This document shows, one piece after another, positions 1-11,627 of a stretch of 38,432 bases of DNA. The position numbers and the translations under genes were made by a program. How positions within the stretch are numbered: the first letter of the stretch is position 1; the number at the start of each line of letters is the position of its first letter. This stretch comes from Lactifluus volemus (Eukaryota > Basidiomycota > Agaricomycetes > Russulales > Russulaceae): the NCBI GenBank assembly GCA_022376515.1, contig WTXI01000331.1, forward strand, positions 1-38,432, given 5' to 3'. Below the pieces are notes generated by a model. The model was not told the origin of the DNA and did no database searches. It saw only the letters and a list, made by a program, of their open reading frames with translations.

Positions 1-936
1 GAGCTCATATCGATGGTGTCATATCGCAGCACATCAACAAGCACCTTATCACGCGGGGAGGTGGGGAGCCGTGAACGTGTACAACAGCACCATTCCACGA
101 TCTTGGTCGAGTGACTTTACCTGCGATGATGATATTCCAAGAGGGGAAGACGAGAGGGAAAGAGGTTAAAAAAAAACTTGATTGAATGGCGGGGAGGGAC
201 GGAAAAGTTTCGTTTGAAGGAATGCCGGCAGGTTGGTATGTTTCCTTTCTGCCAGTCAAGCGAAAACGGATTTACTTTGGAACGAATGAACTATGTAGAG
301 AGGGAACTAGCAGATCTGGGAGTCAAGGGCCTCGTGCCGGAACCAAGTTTCAGGGAAATTAGGGTTCCGGGGGCAATGCAGGGTAATGGTTTGTTAGGGT
401 TCCTTAGATGGGAGTGGATGACGAAAGTGCAGTAATGTAGGGTGAGTAAGTACGTTGATTTACCAAAAAACGTAAAATGAAAATAAAAAAAGATGGCGGG
501 GATGGAAAGTCAGTTTGTTGATTTGATGTGAACGGAGATAGATATGGATGTAATGGTAGAAGAGTTGCGTGCGGCTGTGATGTGGCATGGGAGAGCGAGA
601 CTCGCGCCTTCAATTTGAGGAGCACCGCTGGGAGCGAAAAAGAATATGGCAGAGGTGCCGGCCAGTCGCACGAGCTGTCAAACTACCGTCCCTGGCCGCC
701 CCCCGTTCGTTTCGCCGCCCCGATTTCGGTTTCTCCTAATCGAGAAATGAATGACTTTTTGTTTTTAAGAAAAAAAATAATAATCATAATAATAAATAAA
801 TATATCATCGTTCGCATATATCTTATCCCTGTCTTCCTTCTCCCAAAATGTCGCTATTGGCCCTGTGCACACTCCTCAAATACCTCGCCTTTCCCTTCTC
901 TTCGTCTCCAATCTCATCTCCCAGTGTCTCCCAGAG
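1..936. other. Upstream region of the Zn2Cys6 gene, no gene recognised
   Basis: No reading frame here has a recognisable protein family or a convincing exon chain; open stretches are short and overlap on both strands. The last 150 bases are AT-rich (around 760-810) and then C/T-rich, which fits a fungal promoter and 5' leader for the gene starting at 937. An in-frame ATG at 865 could add 24 residues to that protein, but the stretch reads as leader rather than conserved protein. Confidence 0.5.
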
Positions 937-2458
937 ATGGACGCTCAGCCTCAGTTCGAGCCTACTCTTCATCTAAAGGCAGAGTCCGCCTCCGCGTACG
1001 AGTTCAGTCTCGACATGGATCATCGCAAACGCAGGCGTAATCGTACCACTCAGTCCTGCCTCAACTGTCATACTTCCAAGAGAAAGGTTCGTACCCCATC
1101 TCCCCTCCCCCCCTTTCGTCCCCTCATCACCTCATTTTCCCCCTTATAGTGTGATCGCAAGCGCCCTTGTCAGCGTTGCATCCAACTCGGCCTGGTGATT
1201 CCCTTTTTGTTTTCCCAACGCCACTCGGCCTGCTAATGCTCACCGGCCTTCTACTCAGACCGGTCTCTGTGTGTACGAGATCGATGACCCCAGCATCAGG
1301 TTTGTGTACATTCTTCTTTCCAACTTGTCCACCCTCATCTTACCTCCTCGCCCCCGACAATAGGGATGATCCAAACCTCGATGAGAACACGCGATTCCGC
1401 AACCGCATCGCCGAACTAGAAAGTCTGGTTCGTGAGCTCCGTGGTAAGGCCCAACGTCATTACCGCTCCGATCTACTTTTATCGACTGACGTCCACTCGA
1501 CACCCACAGGCAAGCCCCACCCTCGCTGGGCAGATGCAAACTTTTGCGATGGTGACCCAAATGAGAAGTGGCACTCGCGTGCATCGAAACGGCCTCCAGG
1601 AATGCGTCTAGACCTTCGCCGGCAACGCAGTTCCTTCGACGTCGGTCAACCTCCCTCTGCGTCTCACACGCCGATTAAATCCGAACCTGGCGACCTCTCT
1701 CAGACTTTCCCTTACCGCTTCTCTCCCTCGCCTGACTCCGCTCAAGCCTCGCCTTATCAAATGTTTCCCCCACAGAACCCCGCCTCCGCATCATATCACG
1801 ACCACGCGATGCAATATGGCAGCAACGGCACTTCCTCGGGTGAGGGATCAGCTGGTTCCTCATATAGCCCCTACTTGCCACCTCCGGGAGCGTACCAGTC
1901 CGACGCAGGCGCCGATACAAGGTATCGCTCCCAACATGGAAGTGATTCCCGGGATCTCTATTGTCCGTGTCATGCGAATCCCAACGCCAGCGCAGTCCTC
2001 GTGGCGCTTTCGCAGCAGCTACAGGGCGCAATTGGGATTATGCGCGGTTTACAGGAGCACAGTGGTCATACCCCGTGTTCTCTCACGCGACGTATGCAAG
2101 ATCTTAGCGACCTCTTACAGTAAGCGTGACGCTTCATTTCCGTTGAAGACTAGGGTCTCCTTACTCGGTGCATTTCCTCTCCAGTCAATGCCTGGCCGAA
2201 CCGTACGCTACGAGCAATGACTCGACTGCGGGATACGAGTCACTATCAACGCCGCCAGACAGTGATGTGATCACGCCTCTCTCGTCTGGAGAGGCTGCTC
2301 CGATACGGGCAGCACAATTACAAGAATGGCACGCACTCTCGCAGGCTCAGGGTAGCGCATACAACCCATACTTCCCACCACTACCGGAACGTCCTGGCGT
2401 ACATGGATACCCCAAGGATCTCGATGGTCACCACCCAGAATTCCATGGCGTCATGTAG
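937..2458 (+). CDS. Zn2Cys6 (GAL4-type) transcription factor
   Basis: Predicted nuclear DNA-binding regulator of 399 aa. Exons are 937-1086, 1150-1194, 1259-1299, 1364-1443, 1510-2119 and 2185-2458; all joins use GT-AG and keep frame. The binuclear zinc cluster has cysteines at residues 41, 44, 51, 57, 60 and 69, preceded by a basic run (residues 30-36) and followed by a short leucine-containing heptad segment (about residues 80-100) suited to dimerisation. The middle is rich in Ser, Pro, Gln and Tyr and probably disordered. A later block starts with a Cys-Pro-Cys motif and continues as a predicted amphipathic helix of roughly 40 residues containing QQLQGAIGIMRGLQEH. There is no fungal-specific transcription factor domain of the long type. 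Start 937 is chosen because its context is good and it lies just before the basic/zinc region; ATG 865 is the alternative. Target genes cannot be inferred. Confidence 0.88.
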
Positions 2459-2985
2459 GGCGGTCCAGGCAAAGGGCTCTAGACTGCCGTTCGTATGACG
2501 CTATTCTTGCCTATCTTATGTACCCTAATCTGCCTATCCCCTTGCATTGTTTCTGTCCCACGTCTCTATCTAGCAATACCCCCTTTCTCCGTGCCACGTT
2601 TCACGTTTTATTCAAAAGTCTCCGTGTGTGGTGCTCCCTTGTACTATCTTTGCTTTACCATCGGTATTTTGCGCGCGAATTATGCCAGCGCCCCCCTCCA
2701 CTGCGGCATATTGTGTACTAGGAAGCACGATTATGGACAGCTTTTTTTTTTTTTTCTTTTCCTTTTTTCACTCTCCGATATAGCACATGGAAACTAGCCA
2801 TAATTCTTGTGTTAATGGACACCCCTTCACCGCGCTTCCCTGACTGATTGCGCGCGTGAACTTCCCATCTGTCAATATGTGAGATGAAAGCCTAGTACGC
2901 GACTATCCGAATACCTGGATGCTTCTGATAAACGCGCGCCAAGACGTGTATGGTTTTTTCCGCGCTTCCCTTTCTTTCTTCTCTG
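2459..2985. other. Convergent intergenic spacer
   Basis: This lies between the 3' ends of the zinc-cluster gene and the TANGO2-like gene, so it holds two 3' UTRs and polyadenylation regions. A T tract of about 13 bases occurs near 2743-2755. No further gene is seen. Confidence 0.6.
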
Positions 2986-4540
2986 TTATGACTCGGACGA
3001 GTGGGTCCCCACGGTGAACGTAAACGACCTCATATTATCAACAGCGCTAGATTGCACAGGCACACCCTTGTTATCGAGCACCCACACATCGCGCTCTACG
3101 TATGTGACGAGCCCGTCGCGCCTTACAAGGATGACCTGTGCGAGGCGCGTCCCGTAGATGCCATGGGAGACGCCACTGCTTGACTGGAACGGAGGAACGA
3201 GAATGGTGTTTTTAAGTTCTGCGCGTTCCCGAGGAGGCGAGACCGTCGAAAGCGTCGTACTAAAAATATGATTCAAAAGAACGTTTTTTTTTTTTTGAGG
3301 ACCGAACCAAAAAGAGAGACATGGGTCTGGGAAAAGGGGAGGAAGTTGGAGTTGGGTTTGGGGGGGGGAAGGCCAATCCGAGAGGGAAAACAACACAAAA
3401 CAACGAAACAGTACAAACACAAAGGAGGAAGGAAGGAACGGGGGTTGTGGAGTTTGTGTCTGCTACTGGGCAGGCACGCGAATGGTATACCACGGCGTGG
3501 CGCTGTGGCATAGGAGGAAGAGGAGGCGGCGGCGGCGGCGGGGAGAGGAAGACCAAACCGCAAAGGGAACAAGAACCCCCGGAGGAAGCGAAGGGCTTGT
3601 CACGCACGTCAAAAGTTCGATCAATCGCCCTGCCAGATGCGACTCCTCTTCCGTTTCAGGGGAAAGACCATCGAGCACGCTTTGCAATCCGGCCCTCCCT
3701 TGGACTACTTTGGGCCAGTCTTCACCTCCCTGTCCGTCCACCCCGTTTGAAATTCCGCCACAGGCGCACTCGGAATCAGTCAGCGAGCGGGAGCGTATGC
3801 GTCCACCACCACCGTCATTTGTGATCAGCCGGACGTCATATGTGAGCAGTTTGTTGTTTGACGCGAGAGATGACTGCGGCTGCGGTTGTGGTTGCGGCTG
3901 CGGCTTCATGGGCTCGAACAGGAGTAGATTGAACCCGGCGTAGGAAGGGGTGTTTTCATCCGTCAGGGCGCGAGTTGTACTGTCGAGGAGGTTCGAATCG
4001 TCGCGGGGATCACTCAGGAACGATGCCACGAGCGTACCCCTGGATGAATCGTAGACCGCGCCAGGTTCGGTTATGTTTGTTCTGTTATAGGGTGTGTGTG
4101 TGTGAGGGTCAAAGGATTTTTTATTTTTTTTTTCACAAAGCATGGAAGGCGGGTCCGGCGAATGGATGGGATTTTTGGCAACACAAACTTACAAGAGCGC
4201 GACGCGTCCGGTGGGACGGCTAACGCCAAGCCAGGTACCCCCGGCCAGCTCGTCGCGGCCGGAAAGCACACGGCCCCTATCTATGTCTCCTCCTCCTAAG
4301 GCCGCCGGCCCGCCATCATCATTGAGGGCGGACTTGTGTACAGCTTCGAATGAATGGAAGTGAGCTGGAAGAGTCGGGCGCGCCAAATATTCGTCGCGAT
4401 TCGCACACAGAATGCTGTTTTCTCCCCTCCGCGGTTAGCGGTGTGCGGTCAGGGGGGGAAATTGGCGAGAGGGGGGGGAGGAGGAGCGGGACGTACAGTG
4501 CGTACATTGGGTGCGTGATGGACCAAAAGCCGACACACAT
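2986..4540 (-). CDS. TANGO2 / NRDE-family protein
   Basis: Predicted 337 aa member of the TANGO2 (DUF833, NRDE) family; animal and yeast members are linked to Golgi/ER organisation, mitochondria and haem or lipid handling, and the biochemistry is not settled. Exons on the minus strand are 4540-4497, 4414-4193, 4081-3608 and 3259-2986. The start MCVGFWSITHP, the hallmark NRDE at residues 20-23, the AGGTWLGV motif around residue 75, the TNITEP segment and the C-terminal IYGTR...VERD block occur in family order. NRDE and the TNITEP segment are only restored by splicing, which supports the model. A Gln/Pro alternation (PQPQPQPQPQ) lies in exon 3 as a lineage-specific insert. Intron 3 is 348 bp, much longer than other introns here. 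The gene converges on the zinc-cluster gene. Confidence 0.9.
3525..3541. repeat. CGG trinucleotide microsatellite in a TANGO2 intron
   Basis: A short uninterrupted CGG run lies in the 348-bp intron of the TANGO2-like gene (GCC on its sense strand). The same intron also holds a long homopolymer tract near 3285-3298 and purine-rich stretches, so its length probably reflects simple-repeat growth. Confidence 0.8.
4092..4104. repeat. TG dinucleotide run in a TANGO2 intron
   Basis: A TG run (CA on the gene strand) just inside the 3' end of the second TANGO2 intron (4082-4192). It sits close to the splice acceptor at 4082. Confidence 0.75.
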
Positions 4541-7500
4541 TTTCCCTAGCAGGATAGAAGGGAATGGAGGATCACTACTGGGACTGATTGGAATATGATC
4601 GGATGATGTTTCCTAATTCCCCAAAGAAGGACAAAGTCGGGTGCCCCGGCGTAAGAAGTTGGGTTTTTCGGAATCGGGAAAGGTCCATGGTTCATCATCA
4701 TGGGACTGGGACTTGGAAGGAAAAGAAGAAGAGAGGACGAACGGTTAGAGGAATCAAAACGACGGCGACCCAGATTTCCTGAATTGCGGTCAATCACTAG
4801 ACGTAAGAATGAGATATTCTCATCAAACGTATCCGTAAAAAGGAGAATGTGGGTAACGGAGGGAAGGGGAACTGAACACGTACAGGGGGCAAAGCGGTAC
4901 GCAGCCCCCCCCCCCTGCGATCCTTCTTCTTCCGAAATCCGATGGAGCGCAGTTTGCATCTCTGGGATCACATGTTCCTATTTTCGTGTAATGAACTGTA
5001 CGACACCACTTTGCCGACATGTCCCGAGTCCGAGTCCGTCCCTTACCTCTAGTATTCCTGTGAATCCAATACAATCGCGTACAAAGTTGAGCAAAAATAT
5101 ATTGCACCGAGTTTTCCCATTCATACTAGTAATTACTTCCATCAGGATATTCCCCATCACGATTCGCACCACTTTGCCCCACTGGCATCATGTTGCTGAT
5201 GCGTGATTAGCGTATCAAAAAAAAAGTGTGTAAGCGTGAACCTGAACCACTCCATCGATACTATAGTACGCAAGACGGCGACTGTAACGTGTCAGTGATC
5301 TCAGCGCCGCCATTCCAAAAAATCTGCCTCTGAAAAATGTATATGTTTTTAAAGCGATTTGTGGCGTTCGTCTTTGCATCGACGATGCCCGCCAACCGAC
5401 TTTGTACGGCTCATATCCGTTCACTGTCTATAAACATCTCGCTTTAGTACCTGCCAGGTGGCGTTCCTGCCGAGATCGTAGTATGCTGATCCTGCTGTTG
5501 CTTGCTTCACATCCATCACTCTGACCTCGGGTAAGAATGCCATCGTACAGCTTTGTAAGGCATCAACCCGGGGCCAACACTCTCCGGTGCGTATCGTCGG
5601 GCTTAAATGTCCTGCATGACAACAGGCTTTGAACTTGAACGTTTGAACCAACAAGCGGGTGTAATATCTGATTACTATATGTCCCGGCGCCACAACGCTA
5701 ACAAGTCAACTCTGTCATTCGCCGGTCCCTCGATTTATGCGTCGGCAAATATCTAGGTTCTCAGCTCGATCTTGGTCAGGGCGGCACCACCCACAGTAAT
5801 CGGCAATCGTAAAGAGAGATGTGGCGTTGTGAATCTGCATCAAGATTATTTTTTTTTCGCATGTGACTACAGTAGTCGGCTTGCGGGTGAGTGTTCCATT
5901 TCTACCGGTCCCTGAAAAACTATTTCTCAGCGTTCAGTTGTCGTGATTGAATCCGCTGAGACCGTCGCTCGCTTCTTGACTTGTTTTCCCTGATCAAAAC
6001 AAAATCGAGTAATTGCGAGGTTTGCAATTGCCATCATGTCGGGGTGCGAAGTCACCACCGAGGCTGTAACAGAGACCGATCCGCGTTGACTTAAACATTA
6101 AGTAATTCCCTACCCCGCGGCAAACAAAACATTTCGTTTCCCAGGGGCAGTGTTGGATTTTTGACTGTAGACAGTTACGCACATTCTTATTCCGTTCATG
6201 TTGTCGAAATGTAGTACTCAAGTCCACGTGGGGTCCATTTCCCGGGTTCCGGCATCACTGCTAATCGTGGAAGCTAACCTGTCGAAAGGTTTTCAACCCA
6301 CACCCTGCCAATCGGCGGAGGAGAGTCTGATGTCCATCTGCCAGACCGCCGTCGCATAGCAAGTCAAACAAACTTGAACATCGTCTCTGACGGGTCTATT
6401 GACATCGTTGTCTTGCTCCACCACCCTGTGCATGATATCGTATCAAGAAAACTTTGCCAATGGCGCTGATGAGTGTACTAGAAACAGAATTACGGTTGCG
6501 TTGCGGAACGAAAGCCGTTTCTGCACTTTTGACGGACTACATCATGATGTTTGAGTAATCACGACCCTATTTTTGTCTTACCGTAACTGGCACCGGGATC
6601 TGTTCTTGCAGTGCCTGATGTACGGATATTCTACCGGAGGCCCAGAAAACTTTTTTTTAATTCCGCCAGGATTTTTCAAAGCTAACCATAACTCCCAGTT
6701 TTAGCCCTGGAGACAACGTAAAGTACCATACTCACTTTTGGTTATGTTGTTGTTATTCTCAAAGCCGCCGCCTGTTCTCGTGATAGGTGCTGTGTGAACC
6801 CACCCAATTGTGGTTGGTCGTGGGAAAACGTTCTATGTTGATCGAGTTGAACTCCTTTGCCTCGAAATGTCCTGGGCCGCTTTGCTCAAACTGAAGCTGT
6901 AAACCTTGACAGGTACAGCAGAATGCCGGTAACTCGGAAATCACACAGAATGTCTCATAGAGAAAAAGGTGCCTCACGGTGGTTTGAACCTCCGGAGGTT
7001 AGTGGCTGGAAAACTGACCCTTCTCAGGCTCAGTGCTGTTCCGACGACGCCGAGGTAACGTGTTTTTATCACGTGACATACTAAAATCACAACTGGCCCT
7101 GGTTTACAATAGTTTTTTTGAGGTTGTAGCTTCAGGGTCAAGCAGCTCACATGGTCAGGAGTTATTGTTAGGTGCGCGTGTATACAATAGTTGGACCCGT
7201 CATTACTTATCATTGTGTTAATGCCACGTGTTTGTTTCCCCCATACCATGGCGTCAAACTCAAAATAATATCTTTGCGCCGATTTTTGAAGTCTGTGGCA
7301 GCATCCCCGTCAAGTTTCGTCTTATCCGTTTGAAGCGTTTCTTCTTCAGGGTGTCATTGTGTCAAACTAGGATACTACCCGCGATTCAGGTCCCGTGCTA
7401 ACCTTGAAGCACCTTCAGGTTATCACGTTCTTTAGTCAGAGACTGATCCCTGAGCCTTATTCCCAATTGAATGAATGAATGACCGAAGTCGAGCGTTCCT

Positions 7501-9191
7501 GACCACTTCCTGCAAAGGTTTTCCCTCCGTGGCGTGCTGTATTCCCTCCCTCCCACGCAAGTTAACTCTGCCCTGACCAGGCACAAGGCGTTTGTTCCCT
7601 ACTGAGAACAAGGCACGGCTACCTGCTGTCGGGCTCAACTTTGGAGAGAACGATTTGATAAATCCGTAGCTTTTGATGCGTCGAAAGTTATCATCCTCAA
7701 AAAAAATTTAACGGTATTACAGTACGATCCCGTAAAGATTCCAATCTATCCCTTCGATAGACTTCTGCGGCGTCCCCTTGAATCGCCGTGTTCATTCATG
7801 CCGCGTTCGTTATCACAGCCGATTGGACCGACAAAAACCCTTGCACGATCGCGTGGACCCCCAGATCGAGGCTCTGACCAGGGATAAGTGAAATTCGTAG
7901 GTGGCTTGTTCATTATTCCTCGATAAGTTAGACTGACTACTGCTCACCGGGAGGGTTTCTGATTTGGTGCTATCGCACCCCCTTTTCTTTGGGCAGCTGT
8001 CCCTCCCATTGCTGATTCATTCAGGTCATCTGTCATTCTTTGGTATGCGTGGAACGGTGGAACCGATCTGTGCCCAGTAGCCACTCCCGATTCCAGCCTT
8101 AATTTGAGGGCAGCCTAAGATAACACGGCACCGAGTGTGATTGCCATTTCTAAGTTCCTTACACTGTCATCCCTGGTTTCATCTGTCACTCGCCATTTCT
8201 GCAGCCCGTGTTTGGAATTGAAATGAATACTTTGTAGATGACGCGGTGATACCTCGAGCGGCTGTCGCACTTCAAATTCAGGGGAAATGGAGGACGTGTG
8301 TACCTGATGCGCTTGGATCGGATTATCGCTCGAACCTTGAGGCAAAACCTTGCGGCTAACGCAATAGATCTCACCGAGGGTGTCGTACAGTGACGTGCGC
8401 CCAGGAACTAGTTGGATCGCCTCCACAAAACTTTGACTTGTAAGGTACTAATGAGCGGGAAAATTAGATCTGAAAAAGCGACAAGGTCGCTGCTTCCAGT
8501 GTGTCGTGCATCAGACCGTATTCGAGAATCGGGTTACCAACCTCCGAGGTGGTCAATATGTCGATACTATGAGCCCCATACGATATATCTCGTTACGAAC
8601 CTCGAAACGGGAGAAAAGATGTTCCATACATAAACCTCCTTGCGGCTAGGGACGTACGAGCGGAAAGCGTGCGAGGTCATGCTCCTCGGTCCACATGACC
8701 GGCAGGACAAAGAAGTTTGGTCTATACCTGGAAATTCCCGTTAGTGTGACATAGAAGGGAGGTTATGGTAGGTTAAGGTACTAAGCAAGGTTATTTTTCT
8801 CGGAGCTCAGAGTCGCAGGCCGAATGTGGGCTTGAAGCCGGAGTGATTACGTCTTGGGACATGGAGACGAAGTTGCCCCCCAAGGTAGGGAGAAGCACCA
8901 GTACTAAAAGACGGGAAGGCAAATTGACGGATTAGCTCGTTACCTGGGGAACCAAAATGTCTACGGTAGCGAACAAGTCGTGTGTACCGTGTGCTTGCAC
9001 CGGGAACCGATGCCAAGTCCTGCATGACTTCCGCATCGACAACGGCTGAGATTGTGAGCCTACGAACCCAGAGACAGTACCGGTGTCGCGGGTGTCCAGA
9101 TCGTGACTGTAAAGAACCGTCGCGGGTGGTTGAAACAGGTTGTCCAACTACCCCATTTTTCGCTTGGAATACACGGTTTACAAGCAATGTG
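4541..9191. other. 4.65-kb stretch without a recognised gene
   Basis: The first part (4541 to about 5200) is presumably the TANGO2 promoter and includes a C9 tract near 4908. Beyond it I find only short open frames on both strands, none matching a family I know and none linking by splice sites into a longer protein. No terminal repeats, transposase or reverse transcriptase motifs, tRNA or rRNA were seen. Genes built from very short exons, like the DUF6533 pair elsewhere in the window, could still be hidden here. Confidence 0.45.
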
Positions 9192-9310
9192 ATCCTGTCC
9201 TACAGTGATGTGACGCGTCTTCCACCCATGGTTGTTCCGATTGAATGCAATGCCCAAGCTCGAGGAGGCACTTGTCGATAAACACCACACCCAGATTTGA
9301 GAGACAAGGC
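9192..9310 (+). pseudogene. Truncated duplicate of the ORC6 5' end
   Basis: About 119 bases match 9661-9789, the ORC6 leader and first codons, at roughly 80% identity by eye with small indels. Shared landmarks in the same order are the ATCCTGTCC leader, ACGCGTC, CATGGTTGTTC, an ATG (9250), the CCAAGCTCGAGGA codons and the CACACCCAGAT and GAGACAAGGC segments. The reading frame breaks after about ten codons through deletion in the second block. Similarity is lost after 9310. It is a decayed tandem fragment, not a functional gene. Confidence 0.85.
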
Positions 9311-9724
9311 ATTGATGCCACTGCACCTGACACACAACCTCCGATTTGGAGCCTCGTACATGTTACTCATAGAGATTCTCATTACTTCTAGGCTGTCAAG
9401 GGTTTCTCTGAGCAACATGTTTAGAATACTCCAGTGGGAGGTTGTGTGGTCAGTTGTGAATCACCAGGTCTCAAGCAGAATGTCATCGCGGGAGAGCAGT
9501 AGACGGTGGCCGGTGTGATGAGTTTTGGATGTTAATAATAACATACCAGAGAGAGACACTGTGTCGCCGAAAGCTAGAATAATGCGATTCAGACAAGGAG
9601 TATTGGAAGGAAAAAAGTTGCAGACGAGAAGGATAAAAGTTTACCACCTTTGATTATACAATCCTGTCCCACAGTGACGCGACGCGTCCGAGTCTCGCGC
9701 TCATGGTTGTTCTAATTGAACACA
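9311..9724. other. ORC6 upstream spacer
   Basis: This lies between the ORC6 fragment and the intact gene. The last 60 bases are the parent sequence of the duplicated leader. No other coding signal was identified; it presumably contains the ORC6 promoter. Confidence 0.55.
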
Positions 9725-11271
9725 ATGACCAAGCTCGAGGACGCACTTATCGATAAACTCACATCACACCCAGATGTGAGAGACAAGGCGCGCGCGCTTC
9801 TTCGTGCTGTACGCTCTAGAACCGGCCCTGGAACGGGCTACGACATCGGCGAAGGTAAGACAGGTATACCCGCCATCTGCGCGTTCATCGCGTCCAAGAG
9901 GTACGCCTTCCTCCACGCGTTCTTTGATCTCTCAATCCTTCTCATCGCTGACAGAAACGCGTCAGTGCTGGTTACGCGGATGTCACCGAAGATATCGCAC
10001 AGAAGGCGTCTTGTCTTGCACCCAAGACATTTGCAAGCACGTTTCGGACAGTCAAAACCGCGCTCAACACCCCGAAGACGCAAAGTAGTAGTTCCCCAAG
10101 TAAATCTGTGGATGGGAACGGCCCAACCGCGTACGCTAAACTCATCAGCGAATACAAGATAGGACAGCCTCTCCGTGTGGAATCTTGGATGAAGGACGCT
10201 CAGGCGGCGCTGGTCGCGCTCCCTCAATTTCAGAAGAAATTCTCATCGCGCATTACTGAATCTGGGGCAGAAGTACGAATAGCAGTGTTCGTGTGGGTGT
10301 GTAAAGCGATCAAGGTATGTAAACGTGAACTCCTGGTTGCCAGCATTTCTCCACTAAGCATCAAAAAACAAAACAAAAACCTGTAGCTCTCCAGTGTGCG
10401 GAACAATTATATCAGCCTAGTCGACAAGTTCGGAGTGTCACTCAAGATCTTCACCAGCCTGATTGGGATGATGGAAGACGAATGCGTGGATCTAAGAGAG
10501 ACCATTGGCCTCGCGATCAAGGAAATGCGCAAGAAGAAAGCCGAGGGCAAGACAACATCGAAAACGCCAACGTCAACACCCTCGCAGTCGCGATCCGCAT
10601 CACCAACAAAGTCAGCCCTACGCAACGCAAGCCTGACCCCATCCCTCACAAGCAGTCTGAAACGCAAAGTCTCCTTCTCCTTCTCCGACGTGACCGCCTC
10701 GGAAGACGACGACGCTCCTCCTGAGACTCCGTCGAAGCGGCCGTGCAGGACGTCGACGAGAACCTCCTCCACCTCGGCGAATATTCGCGAGTTGCCCGTG
10801 CGTAAGGCGGCCTCAACCTCATCGTCGGAAGAAGATATCAAGAAGATGTCAGATGATGATCTCTCATCATCATCGCCACCACCACCACGACTCAACATCG
10901 CGTCCGAACCGATCGCGGGGCCATCAACGCCACGGCGGCGGCGCAACACGCCCAAGAAGACTTTCCCTACACATGCGTACCGAACGCCTCCCTCTGCCCG
11001 CCGCATTCAGGCGCTCTCCCTCCTCTCCGATGACGACGATGAGGAGATGATTGAGGAGGCTACGATGATCGTCGCCGAAGCCGACAAGGAAGAGGAGGAG
11101 GATCTGTTACCTCTTTCGCGTCGGTTTTGCCCCGTGTTCCTCGATCGAGTGCAGTGGGCACACCGCGCGCCGAGGCTGGCTCGGGATCGTGTCGACGCAG
11201 AGAAGCGGACGAAGGTTTTAGTGGAACGTTGGGGTTACCCTTTCGAGGCCCTGCGGCAGGCAATACAATAG
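9725..11271 (+). CDS. ORC6: Origin recognition complex subunit 6
   Basis: Predicted 469 aa subunit of the origin recognition complex, which marks replication origins and helps load the MCM helicase in the nucleus. Exons are 9725-9900, 9966-10314 and 10387-11271 with GT-AG introns of 65 and 72 bp. The N-terminal half reads as the two cyclin-box-like helical repeats of ORC6: residues 1-100 include IPAICAFIASK and the KASCLAPKTFASTFRTVKTAL segment, which aligns in position with the human first repeat, and about 110-205 holds the second repeat. After residue 215 comes a Ser/Thr/Pro-rich linker with several SP/TP sites and KR-rich patches, then an acidic run and a conserved-looking C-terminal tail with FLDRVQWAHRAP. 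Its 3' end converges on the gene at 11628-12679. Identification rests on remembered family pattern; the N-terminal match is convincing. Confidence 0.82.
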
Positions 11272-11627
11272 CAGCAGGCACGCTCTGTAGGATTCCCAAG
11301 ATCTTTTTTTGATCGCCACCAACTTTCGGATGTAAAACATTTCTGGCCATTTTTCGGATAGAGTTAGAGTAAAAGAAGAAAAAAAATAGTCCATTCGGCA
11401 ACCAAAGGTCGAATGTTAATTTTTTTTTAAATCCAAGCTTGTAAAGAGACCCCCTACCACTTTTTTCGAAAAAAGTATTCGTACAAACGCAAGGGAACCA
11501 GAGTAGATAACTAACTAAAATCATTGGGATGAAAGCAGAGCGATCTCGCTAGGAACTCTCACAGAGTCCTTTAAGTTCGTTTCAGAGAGAAAACACGTTT
11601 CATGAGTGCATTTTCCCACTGCGCCAC
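11272..11627. other. Convergent intergenic spacer
   Basis: 3' ends of ORC6 (+) and the Pro/RS-rich gene (-) face each other here. AT-rich with short homopolymer tracts; no gene is seen. Confidence 0.6.

Noticed and set aside
528..1040. 170-residue open frame on the plus strand
   Set aside because: It overlaps the leader and first exon of the Zn2Cys6 gene in another frame, contains low-complexity Ile/Lys stretches and has no domain.
4541..9191. Transposon or LTR element
   Set aside because: No terminal repeats, target-site duplication, transposase or reverse transcriptase motifs were found by eye. A dot plot and translated search would settle it.
10407..11006. 199-residue minus-strand frame
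   Set aside because: Antisense of the ORC6 Ser/Asp-rich linker; the composition mirrors the repetitive codons of the sense strand.
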